In this document: positions 6,250 through 14,297 of the stretch, one piece after another
Layout: each line of letters begins with the position of its first letter
Position numbering within the stretch: position 1 is the stretch's first letter
NCBI GenBank assembly: GCA_938038825.1
Contig: CALHST010000230.1
Span: forward strand, 1 to 16,879
Length of the DNA stretch: 16,879 nt
Direction: 5' to 3'
Source: an uncultured Paracoccaceae bacterium
Lineage (GTDB): Bacteria > Pseudomonadota > Alphaproteobacteria > Rhodobacterales > Rhodobacteraceae
Program-made: the position numbers and the translations under genes
The notes under the pieces: model-generated
Database searches by the model: none
Seen by the model: only the letters and a program-made list of their open reading frames with translations
What the model was told of the DNA's origin: nothing

Positions 6250-7527
6250 ATGCGCCATATGATGAGCTATGACTGGATGGAAACCGTCCGAAACACCAAC
6301 CAATGGCTTGGTGCCTCTGCTCGCGCAATGGGATCATACCCGATCTTTTCCATGATGCCCAACCCCGCATTGCAATGGATGGAAGCCTGGGGCCAGGTCA
6401 CGGAACGGACTTTTGAACGCATGGCGGTCAAGCCGGATTGGGGAATTGACAGTTTTACCTGTGAAGATGGGCGCGATCATCTGGTTCAGGTCAACACAGT
6501 GGTCGAACAAGCGTTCGGGGATTTGATTCACTTCGATGTTTTGGGCCGTGAAACACAACCCCGCAAAGTATTGCTGGTCGCGCCAATGTCCGGGCACTAT
6601 GCCACGCTGTTGCGCTCGACCGTGAAATCCCTGCTCAGAAACTGTGAAGTTTACATCACTGATTGGCACAACGCCCGCGACATTCCGGTGTCCGAAGGCA
6701 AGTTTGATGTCGAAGATTACACCCTGTACTTGGTTGATTTCATGCGGGAACTGGGGCCAGACACGCACGTGATTGCAGTATGCCAACCGGCCCCTTTGAC
6801 CTTGGCGGCAACTGCCTATCTGGCGGAAGAAGACCCAAAGGCGCAGCCCCGTACGTTAACTTTGATCGGCGGTCCCATTGATCCGAATGCCGCTGCCACT
6901 GATGTCACTGATTTCGGCCACCGTGTCGCAATGGGACAACTGGAAGAGTTGATGATCCAACGTGTGGGTTTCAAATATGCAGGCGTCGGTCGCAAAGTGT
7001 ATCCCGGTCTGTTACAGCTTAGTTCGTTTATGTCGATGAACGGGGAACGCCACAGCCAAGCCTTTATTGATCAGATTCAACGGGTTGCCAAAGGCGAAGC
7101 ATCTGATCACGACGCGCATAACCGGTTCTATGACGAATATCTTGCTGTGATGGACATGACGGCGGAATTTTATCTGTCGACGGTCCAGCGCATTTTCAAA
7201 AACTGCGAAATCGCCAAGAACGAATTCACCGTTAACGGCAAACGTGTTGATATCGGCAAGATCACAACAGTTGCAGTTAAGACTGTTGAAGGTGCCAATG
7301 ACGATATTTCCGCGCCCGGCCAATGCATTGCGGCGCTTGGTCTGTTGACGGGCCTGCCCGATTCCAAAAAAGCGAGCCATGTCGAACCCGGTGCGGGCCA
7401 TTACGGCATCTTCGCAGGCAAAAGCTGGCGCAACAATATTCGCCCGCTCGTGCTTGATTTCATCGACGCGAACTCACCAAAGCCAAAGACACGCAAACCC
7501 GCCAATCGCAACGCAGCCGCCAAGTAA
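6250..7527 (+). CDS. phaZ: Intracellular PHB depolymerase PhaZ
   Basis: PhaZ breaks down stored PHB inside the cell. This 425-residue protein has the features of the Cupriavidus PhaZa1 family. The nucleophile is a cysteine rather than serine, C178 in IAVCQPAPLTL. The acid is D351 or D352 in VEGANDDISAPGQ, and the histidine H384 lies in VEPGAGHYGIFAG. There is no signal peptide, consistent with an intracellular enzyme acting on native granules. The ATG at 6250 follows AAAGGAGA (6235-6242). It diverges from phaC, sharing a 163-base region with a PhaR-like site. The C-terminus is a Lys/Pro/Ala tail, and a long inverted repeat spans its stop codon. Confidence 0.95.
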   Translation: MRHMMSYDWMETVRNTNQWLGASARAMGSYPIFSMMPNPALQWMEAWGQVTERTFERMAVKPDWGIDSFTCEDGRDHLVQVNTVVEQAFGDLIHFDVLGRETQPRKVLLVAPMSGHYATLLRSTVKSLLRNCEVYITDWHNARDIPVSEGKFDVEDYTLYLVDFMRELGPDTHVIAVCQPAPLTLAATAYLAEEDPKAQPRTLTLIGGPIDPNAAATDVTDFGHRVAMGQLEELMIQRVGFKYAGVGRKVYPGLLQLSSFMSMNGERHSQAFIDQIQRVAKGEASDHDAHNRFYDEYLAVMDMTAEFYLSTVQRIFKNCEIAKNEFTVNGKRVDIGKITTVAVKTVEGANDDISAPGQCIAALGLLTGLPDSKKASHVEPGAGHYGIFAGKSWRNNIRPLVLDFIDANSPKPKTRKPANRNAAAK

Positions 7528-7558
7528 GTTGGCGGCGTGCCCGCAATTCTTTGGCGGG
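7516..7558 (+). terminator. Tandem stem-loops at the 3' end of phaZ
   Basis: GCCGCCAA (7516-7523) and TTGGCGGC (7529-7536) form a perfect 8-bp stem with a 5-base loop that contains most of the TAA stop. A second stem, CCCGC (7540-7544) with GCGGG (7554-7558), follows and ends in AAAATAC. Neither has a T-run, so this is probably a rho-assisted or mRNA-stabilising 3' end rather than a classic terminator. The convergent gene ends about 90 bases further on. Confidence 0.4.
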
Positions 7559-7620
7559 AAAATACGTGTAGGCGTTGATGGTTTTCCAAGGCGCACAACA
7601 CCGCAAACATCGACGCAGTG

Positions 7621-9665
7621 TCAGATATCCTTCATCAGCCGCAACGCCTCGTAAATGGCGGCATGTGTATTGCGGGCTGACACGGCATCCCCGATCCGAA
7701 AAAGTTGAAACACGCCATCGGGATTGGAACGAACGCTTTGCGCCTCCCCCGAGAGAAGCGCGTCATGATCGACTTCTCCATGGTTAATCGACAGCGGCCT
7801 TAGGTCGAAATACAGATCTGCGTTGGGCACCGTTCCATAGTTGATCACCACATGATCAAATCGGCGCGTTTTGCAGTATCGGCATAGTCCGAACCGATTT
7901 TCGCCGCCAAGGCATTTCCATCGCGCGCAAGACCCAACAGACGTTGGGCAATGGTCATGGTGACCTGTTTTTGCTGCAAGTCCTTGATATAAGGCACAAG
8001 GTTCAAGCCCATCACATTCGGGGCAAAGGTGCGGTCCGGCGTCATGATTTCAACAGAACTTGCCGTGTCTGCCGCGATTTCTGCCGCCTGAAGCCCCGCG
8101 TGATCGCCAGCCTCATCAAAAATCAAGACATCGCCTGTCACAGACACATCGCCGGAAATGACATCCCATGCACTGATCGCATGGGGCAAATCATCGCTTT
8201 GTTCGTAAAGCCGCATCTGCGGCACACCGCCTGTTGCGATGATTACGACGTCCGGCTTCAACGCGCTGACGTCGGCCGCGTCTGCCCACGTGTTAAATTG
8301 AAAGGTCACGCCAAGGGCGGCACATTGCGCCATGCGCCAATCAATGATCCCGATCATTTCACGCCGTCTTGGTGAACGTGCCGTCAATTTTATCTGCCCG
8401 CCCGGATCCCCTGCTGCCTCCAATACTGTAACGGTGTGCCCGCGTTCAGCCGCGACGCGCGCCGCTTCCAGCCCCCCCGGCCCTGCCCCGACGACAACAA
8501 CCGATTTCGCAGCAGTCGCTTTGGTGATCTGATGGGGAACTGTTTGTTCGCGCCCTGTCGACGGGTTGTGAATGCACAATGCCGCCGCACCCTGATAAAT
8601 CCGGTCCAGACAATAGGTTGCGCCGACACATGGGCGAATATCATCTTCTCGCCCGTCCCTGATCTTTTGAACAATATGCGGATCTGCCATGTGCGCACGG
8701 GTCATGCCCACCATGTCCAAAAGACCCGCAGACACGGCGTGCCGGGCAGAGGCCACATCGGGAATGCGCGCGGCATGAAACACCGGCAAATTCGAATTCT
8801 GTTTAATCGTTCCCGCGAAATCCAGATGCGGCGCATAACGCGACCCTTGCACCGGGATCACTTGCGCCAAGGCCGGCTCCGAATGCACCCGCCCCCGGAT
8901 CACATTCAAAAAATCGACCAGCCCTGCGGTTTCCAAACGATTGGCGATCTCAAGCCCCTCGTCCGCTGTGATCCCGCCCTCCTCGGCCTCATCTGCGGTG
9001 AACCGAATGCCCACAAGAAAGTCGGGCCCGACACGATCGCGTACGGCCTGCAACACATCGACCGACATTTGCATCCGACTTTCCAAAGTCTGCGCACCGT
9101 ATCGACCCGTCAATTCATTGGTAAGCGGGGACCAGAACTGATCCAACAGGTGGCCATAGGCCTCGATTTCGATCCCGTCCATACCGCCCGCTTTCATGCG
9201 TTCTGCGGCATCGGCGTAATCTGCAATGATCCGTTCTATATCCCAATCTTCCACCAGCTTGGGGGCATAGCGATGCGCAGCTTCGTGATGGTGCGAGGAC
9301 GAAACCGAAGGCAACCAATCGCCAGCGCTCCACGTTGTGCGCCGTCCCAAATGCGTCAGCTGGATCATCGCAGCACATCCATGTTCATGCAGCGCGTCCG
9401 TCAACCGTTGGATCCAAGGAACAACTTCGTCCTTATAGGCCAGCACGTTGTTGAATGCAGGCGGACTGTCACGCGACACAGCTGCGGACCCGGCTGTCAT
9501 CGCCAGGGACACCCCGCCCTTGGCCCGTTCAGCGTGATACGCGATATAGCGCTCTTTGGGCATTCCGTCTTCGGGATATGCAGGTTCATGGCTTGTCGTC
9601 ATGATCCGGTTTTTCAAAGTCAGGTGCTTCAGCTGAAATGGCTGCAGCAATGGATCATTGCTCAT
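7621..9665 (-). pseudogene. DgcA/StcD-type NADH:flavin oxidoreductase with apparent frameshift
   Basis: This gene codes for an Old Yellow Enzyme-like FMN TIM barrel (about residues 1-340), an Fe-S linker, and a C-terminal FAD/NAD domain (GAGPGGLEAARVAAERGHTV from 393). The layout is that of trimethylamine dehydrogenase, and it most resembles the dimethylglycine/N-methylproline demethylase group (DgcA/StcD), which removes N-methyl groups from betaine-derived compounds. The start ATG at 9665 follows GGGGA and gives the family N-terminus MSNDPLLQPFQLKHLTLKNR. The frame stops at 7845 after 606 residues. The family C-terminus continues in another frame to 7621 (HVVINYGTVPNADLYFDLRP, then GDAVSARNTHAAIYEALRL). 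Adding one T in the TTT run at 7858-7860 joins them into 681 codons. Either a sequencing error or a recent real mutation would explain this. Substrate is inferred. Confidence 0.8.
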
Positions 9666-9716
9666 TATCCCCGTCCCCCTCGACAATGGGTCGTTCCTTG
9701 ACTGCAATGGTTTCCA

Positions 9717-9823
9717 CAATTGCGCGCGCGCATCTAGAAAAATCATCACAGCCCATCGGCGCCCATATGCAGGCACGGCCACGCATAGCGCGCCTTTTGC
9801 CCCTGTACACGCGCGCGCAATTG
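9717..9823. repeat. 14-bp inverted repeat of alternating CG in a divergent promoter region
   Basis: CAATTGCGCGCGCG (9717-9730) and CGCGCGCGCAATTG (9810-9823) are exact reverse complements, 79 bases apart. They lie in the 264-base gap between the divergent flavin oxidoreductase and helicase genes. Each arm extends into alternating purine-pyrimidine DNA (9721-9733 and 9805-9819). Paired operators or structural DNA are the likely roles. No promoter hexamers could be assigned with confidence nearby. Confidence 0.6.
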
Positions 9824-9929
9824 GTCTAACCGCAGCGCAACTCCTGCCCCCACGGTGATACAACCGCATACCTTGTGAAGATGGTATCGCATCTGTGTCG
9901 ACACCGTCTTTCAATGAAAAGAAGCCCCA

Positions 9930-12068
9930 GTGAAGCAAGTTCTGCGCGATGCCCTCGAAGATCGTGGTTACACGTCCCTGACACCTGTTCAAGAGGCGGT
10001 TCTGGCCCCGGATCTGGAAGGACGCGACTTGCTTGTGTCAGCCCAAACGGGATCCGGCAAAACAGTCGGCTTCGGGTTGGCCATTGCGCCAGTCCTGCTG
10101 GACGACACTGAAAAGTTTGACCGTGCAGATGCCCCACTGGCCCTTGTGATTGCCCCCACACGGGAATTGGCGTTGCAGGTGAAACGCGAGCTAAGCTGGC
10201 TGTTTGCCAAAGCCGGAGCTGTGATTGCATCGACCGTGGGCGGTATGGATATGCGCGATGAACGGCGCGCACTGGATCGCGGTGCACATATCGTGGCCGC
10301 AACTCCGGGACGATTGCGCGATCACATCATGCGCGGGTCGATTAATCTGAACAATCTGCGTGCCGTGGTCCTGGATGAAGCAGACGAAATGCTGGATCTG
10401 GGCTTCCGCGATGATCTGGAATTCATCCTTGGTGAGTCCCCAAAAGACCGCCAGACGCTTATGTTCTCGGCCACAGTTCCAAAATCCATTTCGCAACTGG
10501 CGCAGAATTATCAGCGTGACGCAGAACGTGTCATTGCCAAATCCGACACCACGCAGCATGCGGACATTACCTATAAGGCGATGAACGTCGCACAGCATGA
10601 CACGGAAAACGCCGTTATCAATACACTGCTGTACTACAAAGCCCCAAACGCCATTGTTTTTGCCAACACCCGCGCGATGGTCAACCGCCTCACCACGCGC
10701 TTGTCCAATCGCGGTTTCCAAGTTGTGGCATTGTCTGGTGAGCTGTCGCAATCGGAACGCACCCACGCCTTGCAAGCCATGCGCGATGGCCGTGCCCAAG
10801 TGTGTGTTGCGACAGACGTCGCCGCGCGCGGGATCGACCTGCCAAATCTGGATTTGGTGGTGCACGCAGAATTGCCCTCTAACCATGAAACTCTGCTGCA
10901 CCGCTCGGGGCGCACGGGCCGCGCAGGACGCAAAGGCGTCAGCGCCTTGGTTGTTACCAACCGCTCTGCCAGCAAAGCCAAACGCATCCTGAGCGGCGCA
11001 AAAGTAAATGCCGATTGGGAAAACGCACCATCCGCTGATGCCGTGCACGCCCGCGAAGAAGAACGGATGTTTGGGGACGAAACATGGCTGACCCCTGTGG
11101 AGTCATCCGAACAGGCGTCTGTCGAAAAGCTGCAAAGCGCATTTTCTGCCGAACAACTGGCCGCAGCGTACTTGCGTATGTACCGCTCCGCCCGGTCGAC
11201 CCCAGAAGAATTGTCTGACGTGAATACCAAAGCGGCCCCGCGCGGAGAGTTCGGAGCCAGCGTGTGGTTTTCAATCACCGGCGGTCGTGATGCCGGGGCT
11301 GAACCGCGCCGGTTGCTGCCCATGTTGTTAAAATCCTCTGGATTGGCAAAGGACGACATCGGCGCCATTCGCATCAAGCACAATGAATCCTATGTGCAGG
11401 TCAAAGAAGGCAGCGCCGCGAAATTGCTTGCCTCGGTCGGGTCCAATGCCGAATTGGAACCGGGTGCAGTTCTAAGCCAATTGGCTGAGGCCCCAAATTT
11501 GGGCCAGCACAAACCCGAACCCCGTAAACCTGCAGGCAAGCCTAAGTTCAAGCGCCCCGACAAGTCGGGCCCACCCAAAAGAAAGCCCGCACCTTCAGAA
11601 AATGAAGGGCGCGTCAAACCATCTGAACCGAAATTCAAGGGCCCGAAACCATCTGGGCCAAAACCATCCGGATCCAAACCAACTGGGGCAAAGCCCACCG
11701 GACCTAAATCGTCTGGGCCCAAATCGTCAGGACACAAACCGTCCGGACCCAAGTCGACCGGATCAAAAGCCGCACCATACGCCTCGCCAAAGCCGGACTC
11801 CGCGGCCCCCAAACACACAAAGCCAAAGCACAAGAAACCCTTTGCTGCGAAAGCCGAAGGATCTCAAGCCGAACGCCCCCCTATGCGGCGATCCAAGGAA
11901 GGGCCTTCTGACGGGCCCGAAAGAAAACCGCGCACGGGTCCGAAAGGCCCCCCGCCCCCCAAAAGCAAAGCATCCAGCAAAAAGAACCGCGCCCGCGCGC
12001 AGGCTGCAAAAACCAAGGGCGGTGCCAAGACAGGTACAGGCGGCAAAGCCAAAGGCCACAAGTCTTAA
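9930..12068 (+). CDS. DEAD-box RNA helicase with DbpA-like domain and basic repeat tail
   Basis: This 712-residue ATP-dependent RNA helicase probably remodels rRNA or mRNA. The Q motif lies in GYTSLTPVQ (13-21), Walker A in AQTGSGKT (38-45), APTREL (75-80), TPGR (125-128), VLDEADEM (147-154), SAT (180-182), then ATDVAARGID (294-303) and HRSGRTGRAGRKG (324-336). A DbpA-type RNA-binding domain follows (about 440-505, ASVWFSITGGRDAGAEPRRL to the KLLASVG region). The last 190 residues are a Lys/Pro/Ser/Gly-rich basic tail with eight 5-residue repeats. The start is GTG at 9930: an in-frame stop at 9915-9917 excludes earlier starts and the next in-frame ATG is past residue 100. The ribosome site (AGAAG) is weak. 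It diverges from the flavin oxidoreductase gene. Confidence 0.93.
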   Translation: MKQVLRDALEDRGYTSLTPVQEAVLAPDLEGRDLLVSAQTGSGKTVGFGLAIAPVLLDDTEKFDRADAPLALVIAPTRELALQVKRELSWLFAKAGAVIASTVGGMDMRDERRALDRGAHIVAATPGRLRDHIMRGSINLNNLRAVVLDEADEMLDLGFRDDLEFILGESPKDRQTLMFSATVPKSISQLAQNYQRDAERVIAKSDTTQHADITYKAMNVAQHDTENAVINTLLYYKAPNAIVFANTRAMVNRLTTRLSNRGFQVVALSGELSQSERTHALQAMRDGRAQVCVATDVAARGIDLPNLDLVVHAELPSNHETLLHRSGRTGRAGRKGVSALVVTNRSASKAKRILSGAKVNADWENAPSADAVHAREEERMFGDETWLTPVESSEQASVEKLQSAFSAEQLAAAYLRMYRSARSTPEELSDVNTKAAPRGEFGASVWFSITGGRDAGAEPRRLLPMLLKSSGLAKDDIGAIRIKHNESYVQVKEGSAAKLLASVGSNAELEPGAVLSQLAEAPNLGQHKPEPRKPAGKPKFKRPDKSGPPKRKPAPSENEGRVKPSEPKFKGPKPSGPKPSGSKPTGAKPTGPKSSGPKSSGHKPSGPKSTGSKAAPYASPKPDSAAPKHTKPKHKKPFAAKAEGSQAERPPMRRSKEGPSDGPERKPRTGPKGPPPPKSKASSKKNRARAQAAKTKGGAKTGTGGKAKGHKS
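11646..11765 (+). repeat. Eight 15-bp coding repeats (K-P/S-S/T-G-x) in the helicase tail
   Basis: Residues 573-612 of the helicase are eight tandem pentapeptides: KPSGP, KPSGS, KPTGA, KPTGP, KSSGP, KSSGH, KPSGP, KSTGS. The DNA units vary at many third positions, so this is an older expansion under protein-level constraint rather than a fresh slippage array. Such flexible basic tails in DEAD-box proteins bind RNA and can promote condensate formation. Confidence 0.85.
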
Positions 12069-12593
12069 TCAACTCCTAACTCCGACAGGCAGGATTATCA
12101 CCGCACCGAGCCTTGCTTGAAACGGCAAAAATGCCCTGAAAAATCACCCATATCGCTCAACAAGTGGGCGAATTTCCCAATTGTGCTCTGGCTGGAAACA
12201 GTCGGTGAACAAGCACAATTTGTGGCAAAACTGTGTCGAATGGTCACAATACCCCATTCCCGGGTATTGCAGCGGGCCGACGCAGCACCGAACATTTGAT
12301 TTTTGCCCCACAATCCCTTGTGAACGCGCTGATCCTTAAAAATATGACAATTTCGTTATTCAATCCGAAGTTGTCAGCGGCACAGCCGTGAAAAACGGCA
12401 TATCAAATTTCATTTTACGGCATCCGGAAACAATAATGGGGAAATTCGTCGGTTTTCCCAAATTCGGGCCAAATTTGAACCAACTTATACGAGAAAACAC
12501 TTCAGCGCCCTTAAAGGACGGATCTTTGGGTGCAGTCCAATAAACAGCCACGATCAATCGTGGTTCATTGTAGGCACAGTGTAGGAACACAAA
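12069..12593. other. 525-base intergenic region with several perfect hairpins
   Basis: No convincing gene is seen; the short open frames have no family likeness or ribosome site. The stretch is AT-rich and holds several inverted repeats. AATTGTGCT (12179-12187) pairs with 12212-12220. CAATACCC (12247-12254) pairs with GGGTATTG (12262-12269). GCCGT (12385-12389) pairs with ACGGC (12395-12399). An 8-bp stem at 12437-12444 pairs with 12453-12460 (one G-U). CCACGAT (12548-12554) pairs with ATCGTGG (12557-12563). The last lies in the presumed 5' leader of the next gene. A long leader, a small RNA or multiple operators are possible. The helicase gene has no clear terminator here. Confidence 0.5.
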
Positions 12594-14180
12594 ATGATAA
12601 AAACCCGGTTGAAAAACGGCGTTAGCGCATTGTACGGCTTAGCCCTTGCGGCAGCAGTTGTTGCCCCAACAGCAGGTGCATCAGATACCGTTACTTTGCG
12701 ATCGCAAGATGACACACTCAACGTAACAGGTGAGTTTCTCGACTTTAAAGACAACATCTATGTTGTCCGCACCGCGTTGGGCGAGCTTCGCTTGTCCGCA
12801 GGCCGTGTGCGTTGCGAAGGCGCGGCATGCCCCGTCTTTGAAACAGTCGAAGCTGACGTAAAATTTGCAGGCTCCGACACCGTCGGGACAGGCGTTATTC
12901 CTTTGATGTTGCAAGGTTATGCTGGCTTTTTGGGCGCTCAGCCCACATTGGCCGCAACGAATAACGGCAACGAAGTCGTCGCAAACTTCATCGGGGATGA
13001 TGGATTTGGTGACGAAATCGGCTCTTACTTGGTAAGCTCCAGCACATCCAGCAACGCCTTTGCGTCTTTGCTTGAAGGGGCCGCTGAAATCGGCATGTCC
13101 TCGCGTCGTATCTTGCCACGCGAAGCACGCGCCCTGCGTGATGCAGGTGCTGGTTCCATGATCAGCCCTAACCAAGAGCACATCGTTGCGATCGACTCGA
13201 TCGTTGTGATCACACACCCTGACAATCCAGTTCAGCGTGTCGGCATTGATGATCTGGCCAAAATCTATCGCGGCCAAATCACAAATTGGTCGCAGCTTGG
13301 TGGCCCCGACATCGCAATCAAAGTGATCGATCGCCCAGAAGGCGGCGGGACGCAAACAGCGTTCGCAGAACGTGTGTTGGGTGGGTCTTCCGGGACACTT
13401 GCATCCGCAACATTTGCCTTTGACAACAACGAAATGGCCAGCTTGGTTAACGCTGATGTCGGTGCAATTGGCTATACTGGCTATTCCTTCAAACGCGGCG
13501 CCAAAGCCCTCACGTTGATCAACGAATGTGGGATCGCCATGGTGCCAGACGCATTCTCTGCACGGACAGAAGAATACTCGTTGCAGCGCCGCTTGTATCT
13601 TTACAACCGCGGTGACGTGACATCGCCTTCCACTCAAGAGTTCTTGGAATACGCACGCTCGTCTGAGTCTGACGAAGTGATCGTGAAAGCCGGGTTTATC
13701 GACCTTGGTGTTGATCGTCGCAGCCAAGGCTTGGACGGCGAACGCGCAAGCCGCCTTTTGTCAGCAAAAGTTGACGCCTTCGAAGGTGCAGTTGTGAACG
13801 AAATGTTGGAAACGATGAATGGCTTTGATCGTTTGTCCACAACATTCCGCTTCCGCACAGGGTCCTCTCGTTTGGACGAACGTGCCGTGATCGACATGAC
13901 CCGACTGAAAGACTATCTGAAAAATCAGCCAGAAGACACCAAAGTCATGCTGGTTGGCTTCACAGATGATGTCGGAGCATTCGAAAGCAACCGTATTCTG
14001 GCGAAACGTCGCGCAGAGCAGGTCAAGAAAAACTTGCTTGAGTTCGCGGGTGATGACTTGCCCGAAATCGAGCTGACAACAGCCGCCTTTGGCGAAATCG
14101 CGCCATCCGCTTGCAACGTGTCCGACAGTGGGCGCTCCATCAACCGTCGCGTCGAAGTTTGGATCCAGGCTGCAGGGTAA
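12594..14180 (+). CDS. Exported PstS-like substrate-binding protein fused to OmpA domain
   Basis: The 528-residue product has a signal peptide (about residues 1-29, cut after AGA). A small beta-rich segment follows (about 31-80) with two close cysteines (C74, C79). Then comes a PstS-type periplasmic binding domain (about 90-370; GSDTVGTG at 93-100, YRGQITNWSQLGG at 225-237, DRPEGGGTQTAF at 246-257). A C-terminal OmpA peptidoglycan-binding domain (about 415-525) has GFTDDVGAFESNRILAKRRA at 455-474. It should be periplasmic and tethered to the cell wall. Phosphate or another anion is a possible ligand, but there is no transporter gene nearby, so capture, sensing or signalling is as likely as uptake. 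The ATG at 12594 has AGGAA a few bases upstream. The PilJ-like gene follows 117 bases later. Confidence 0.88.
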   Translation: MIKTRLKNGVSALYGLALAAAVVAPTAGASDTVTLRSQDDTLNVTGEFLDFKDNIYVVRTALGELRLSAGRVRCEGAACPVFETVEADVKFAGSDTVGTGVIPLMLQGYAGFLGAQPTLAATNNGNEVVANFIGDDGFGDEIGSYLVSSSTSSNAFASLLEGAAEIGMSSRRILPREARALRDAGAGSMISPNQEHIVAIDSIVVITHPDNPVQRVGIDDLAKIYRGQITNWSQLGGPDIAIKVIDRPEGGGTQTAFAERVLGGSSGTLASATFAFDNNEMASLVNADVGAIGYTGYSFKRGAKALTLINECGIAMVPDAFSARTEEYSLQRRLYLYNRGDVTSPSTQEFLEYARSSESDEVIVKAGFIDLGVDRRSQGLDGERASRLLSAKVDAFEGAVVNEMLETMNGFDRLSTTFRFRTGSSRLDERAVIDMTRLKDYLKNQPEDTKVMLVGFTDDVGAFESNRILAKRRAEQVKKNLLEFAGDDLPEIELTTAAFGEIAPSACNVSDSGRSINRRVEVWIQAAG

Positions 14181-14297
14181 CCTGAACAGCATCGCCGGAA
14201 GGGTAAAATAATGTTTTTCCTAGCAGAAAATCATGTCTCTGACCGGCCAAGTGACTCAACTACGACAGCCTCAATATTCGCTATAAAGGTGACTAAG

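Noticed and set aside
8436..9701. A long + strand open frame of 421 codons
   Set aside because: It lies antisense to the flavin oxidoreductase gene, whose protein matches its family along its whole length. The + strand product is rich in Cys, His and Arg with no recognisable motif, typical of a shadow frame.
9666..9992. Upstream extension of the flavin oxidoreductase by 109 residues
   Set aside because: The extension is unlike the family N-terminus, covers the divergent promoter region and overlaps the helicase start. The ATG at 9665 has a good ribosome site.
10191..11048. A - strand open frame of 285 codons opposite the helicase gene
   Set aside because: The helicase motifs on the + strand are complete, and the antisense product has no recognisable domain.
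12681..13727. A - strand open frame of 348 codons
   Set aside because: It is antisense to the PstS-like/OmpA gene and its product is a Cys/His-rich low-plausibility sequence without a ribosome site.
14211..14297. Longer N-terminus for the PilJ-like protein
   Set aside because: The upstream ATG has a fair ribosome site, but it would bury the signal peptide behind 29 residues of unrelated sequence. The ATG at 14298 gives a clean signal peptide. The longer form is not excluded.
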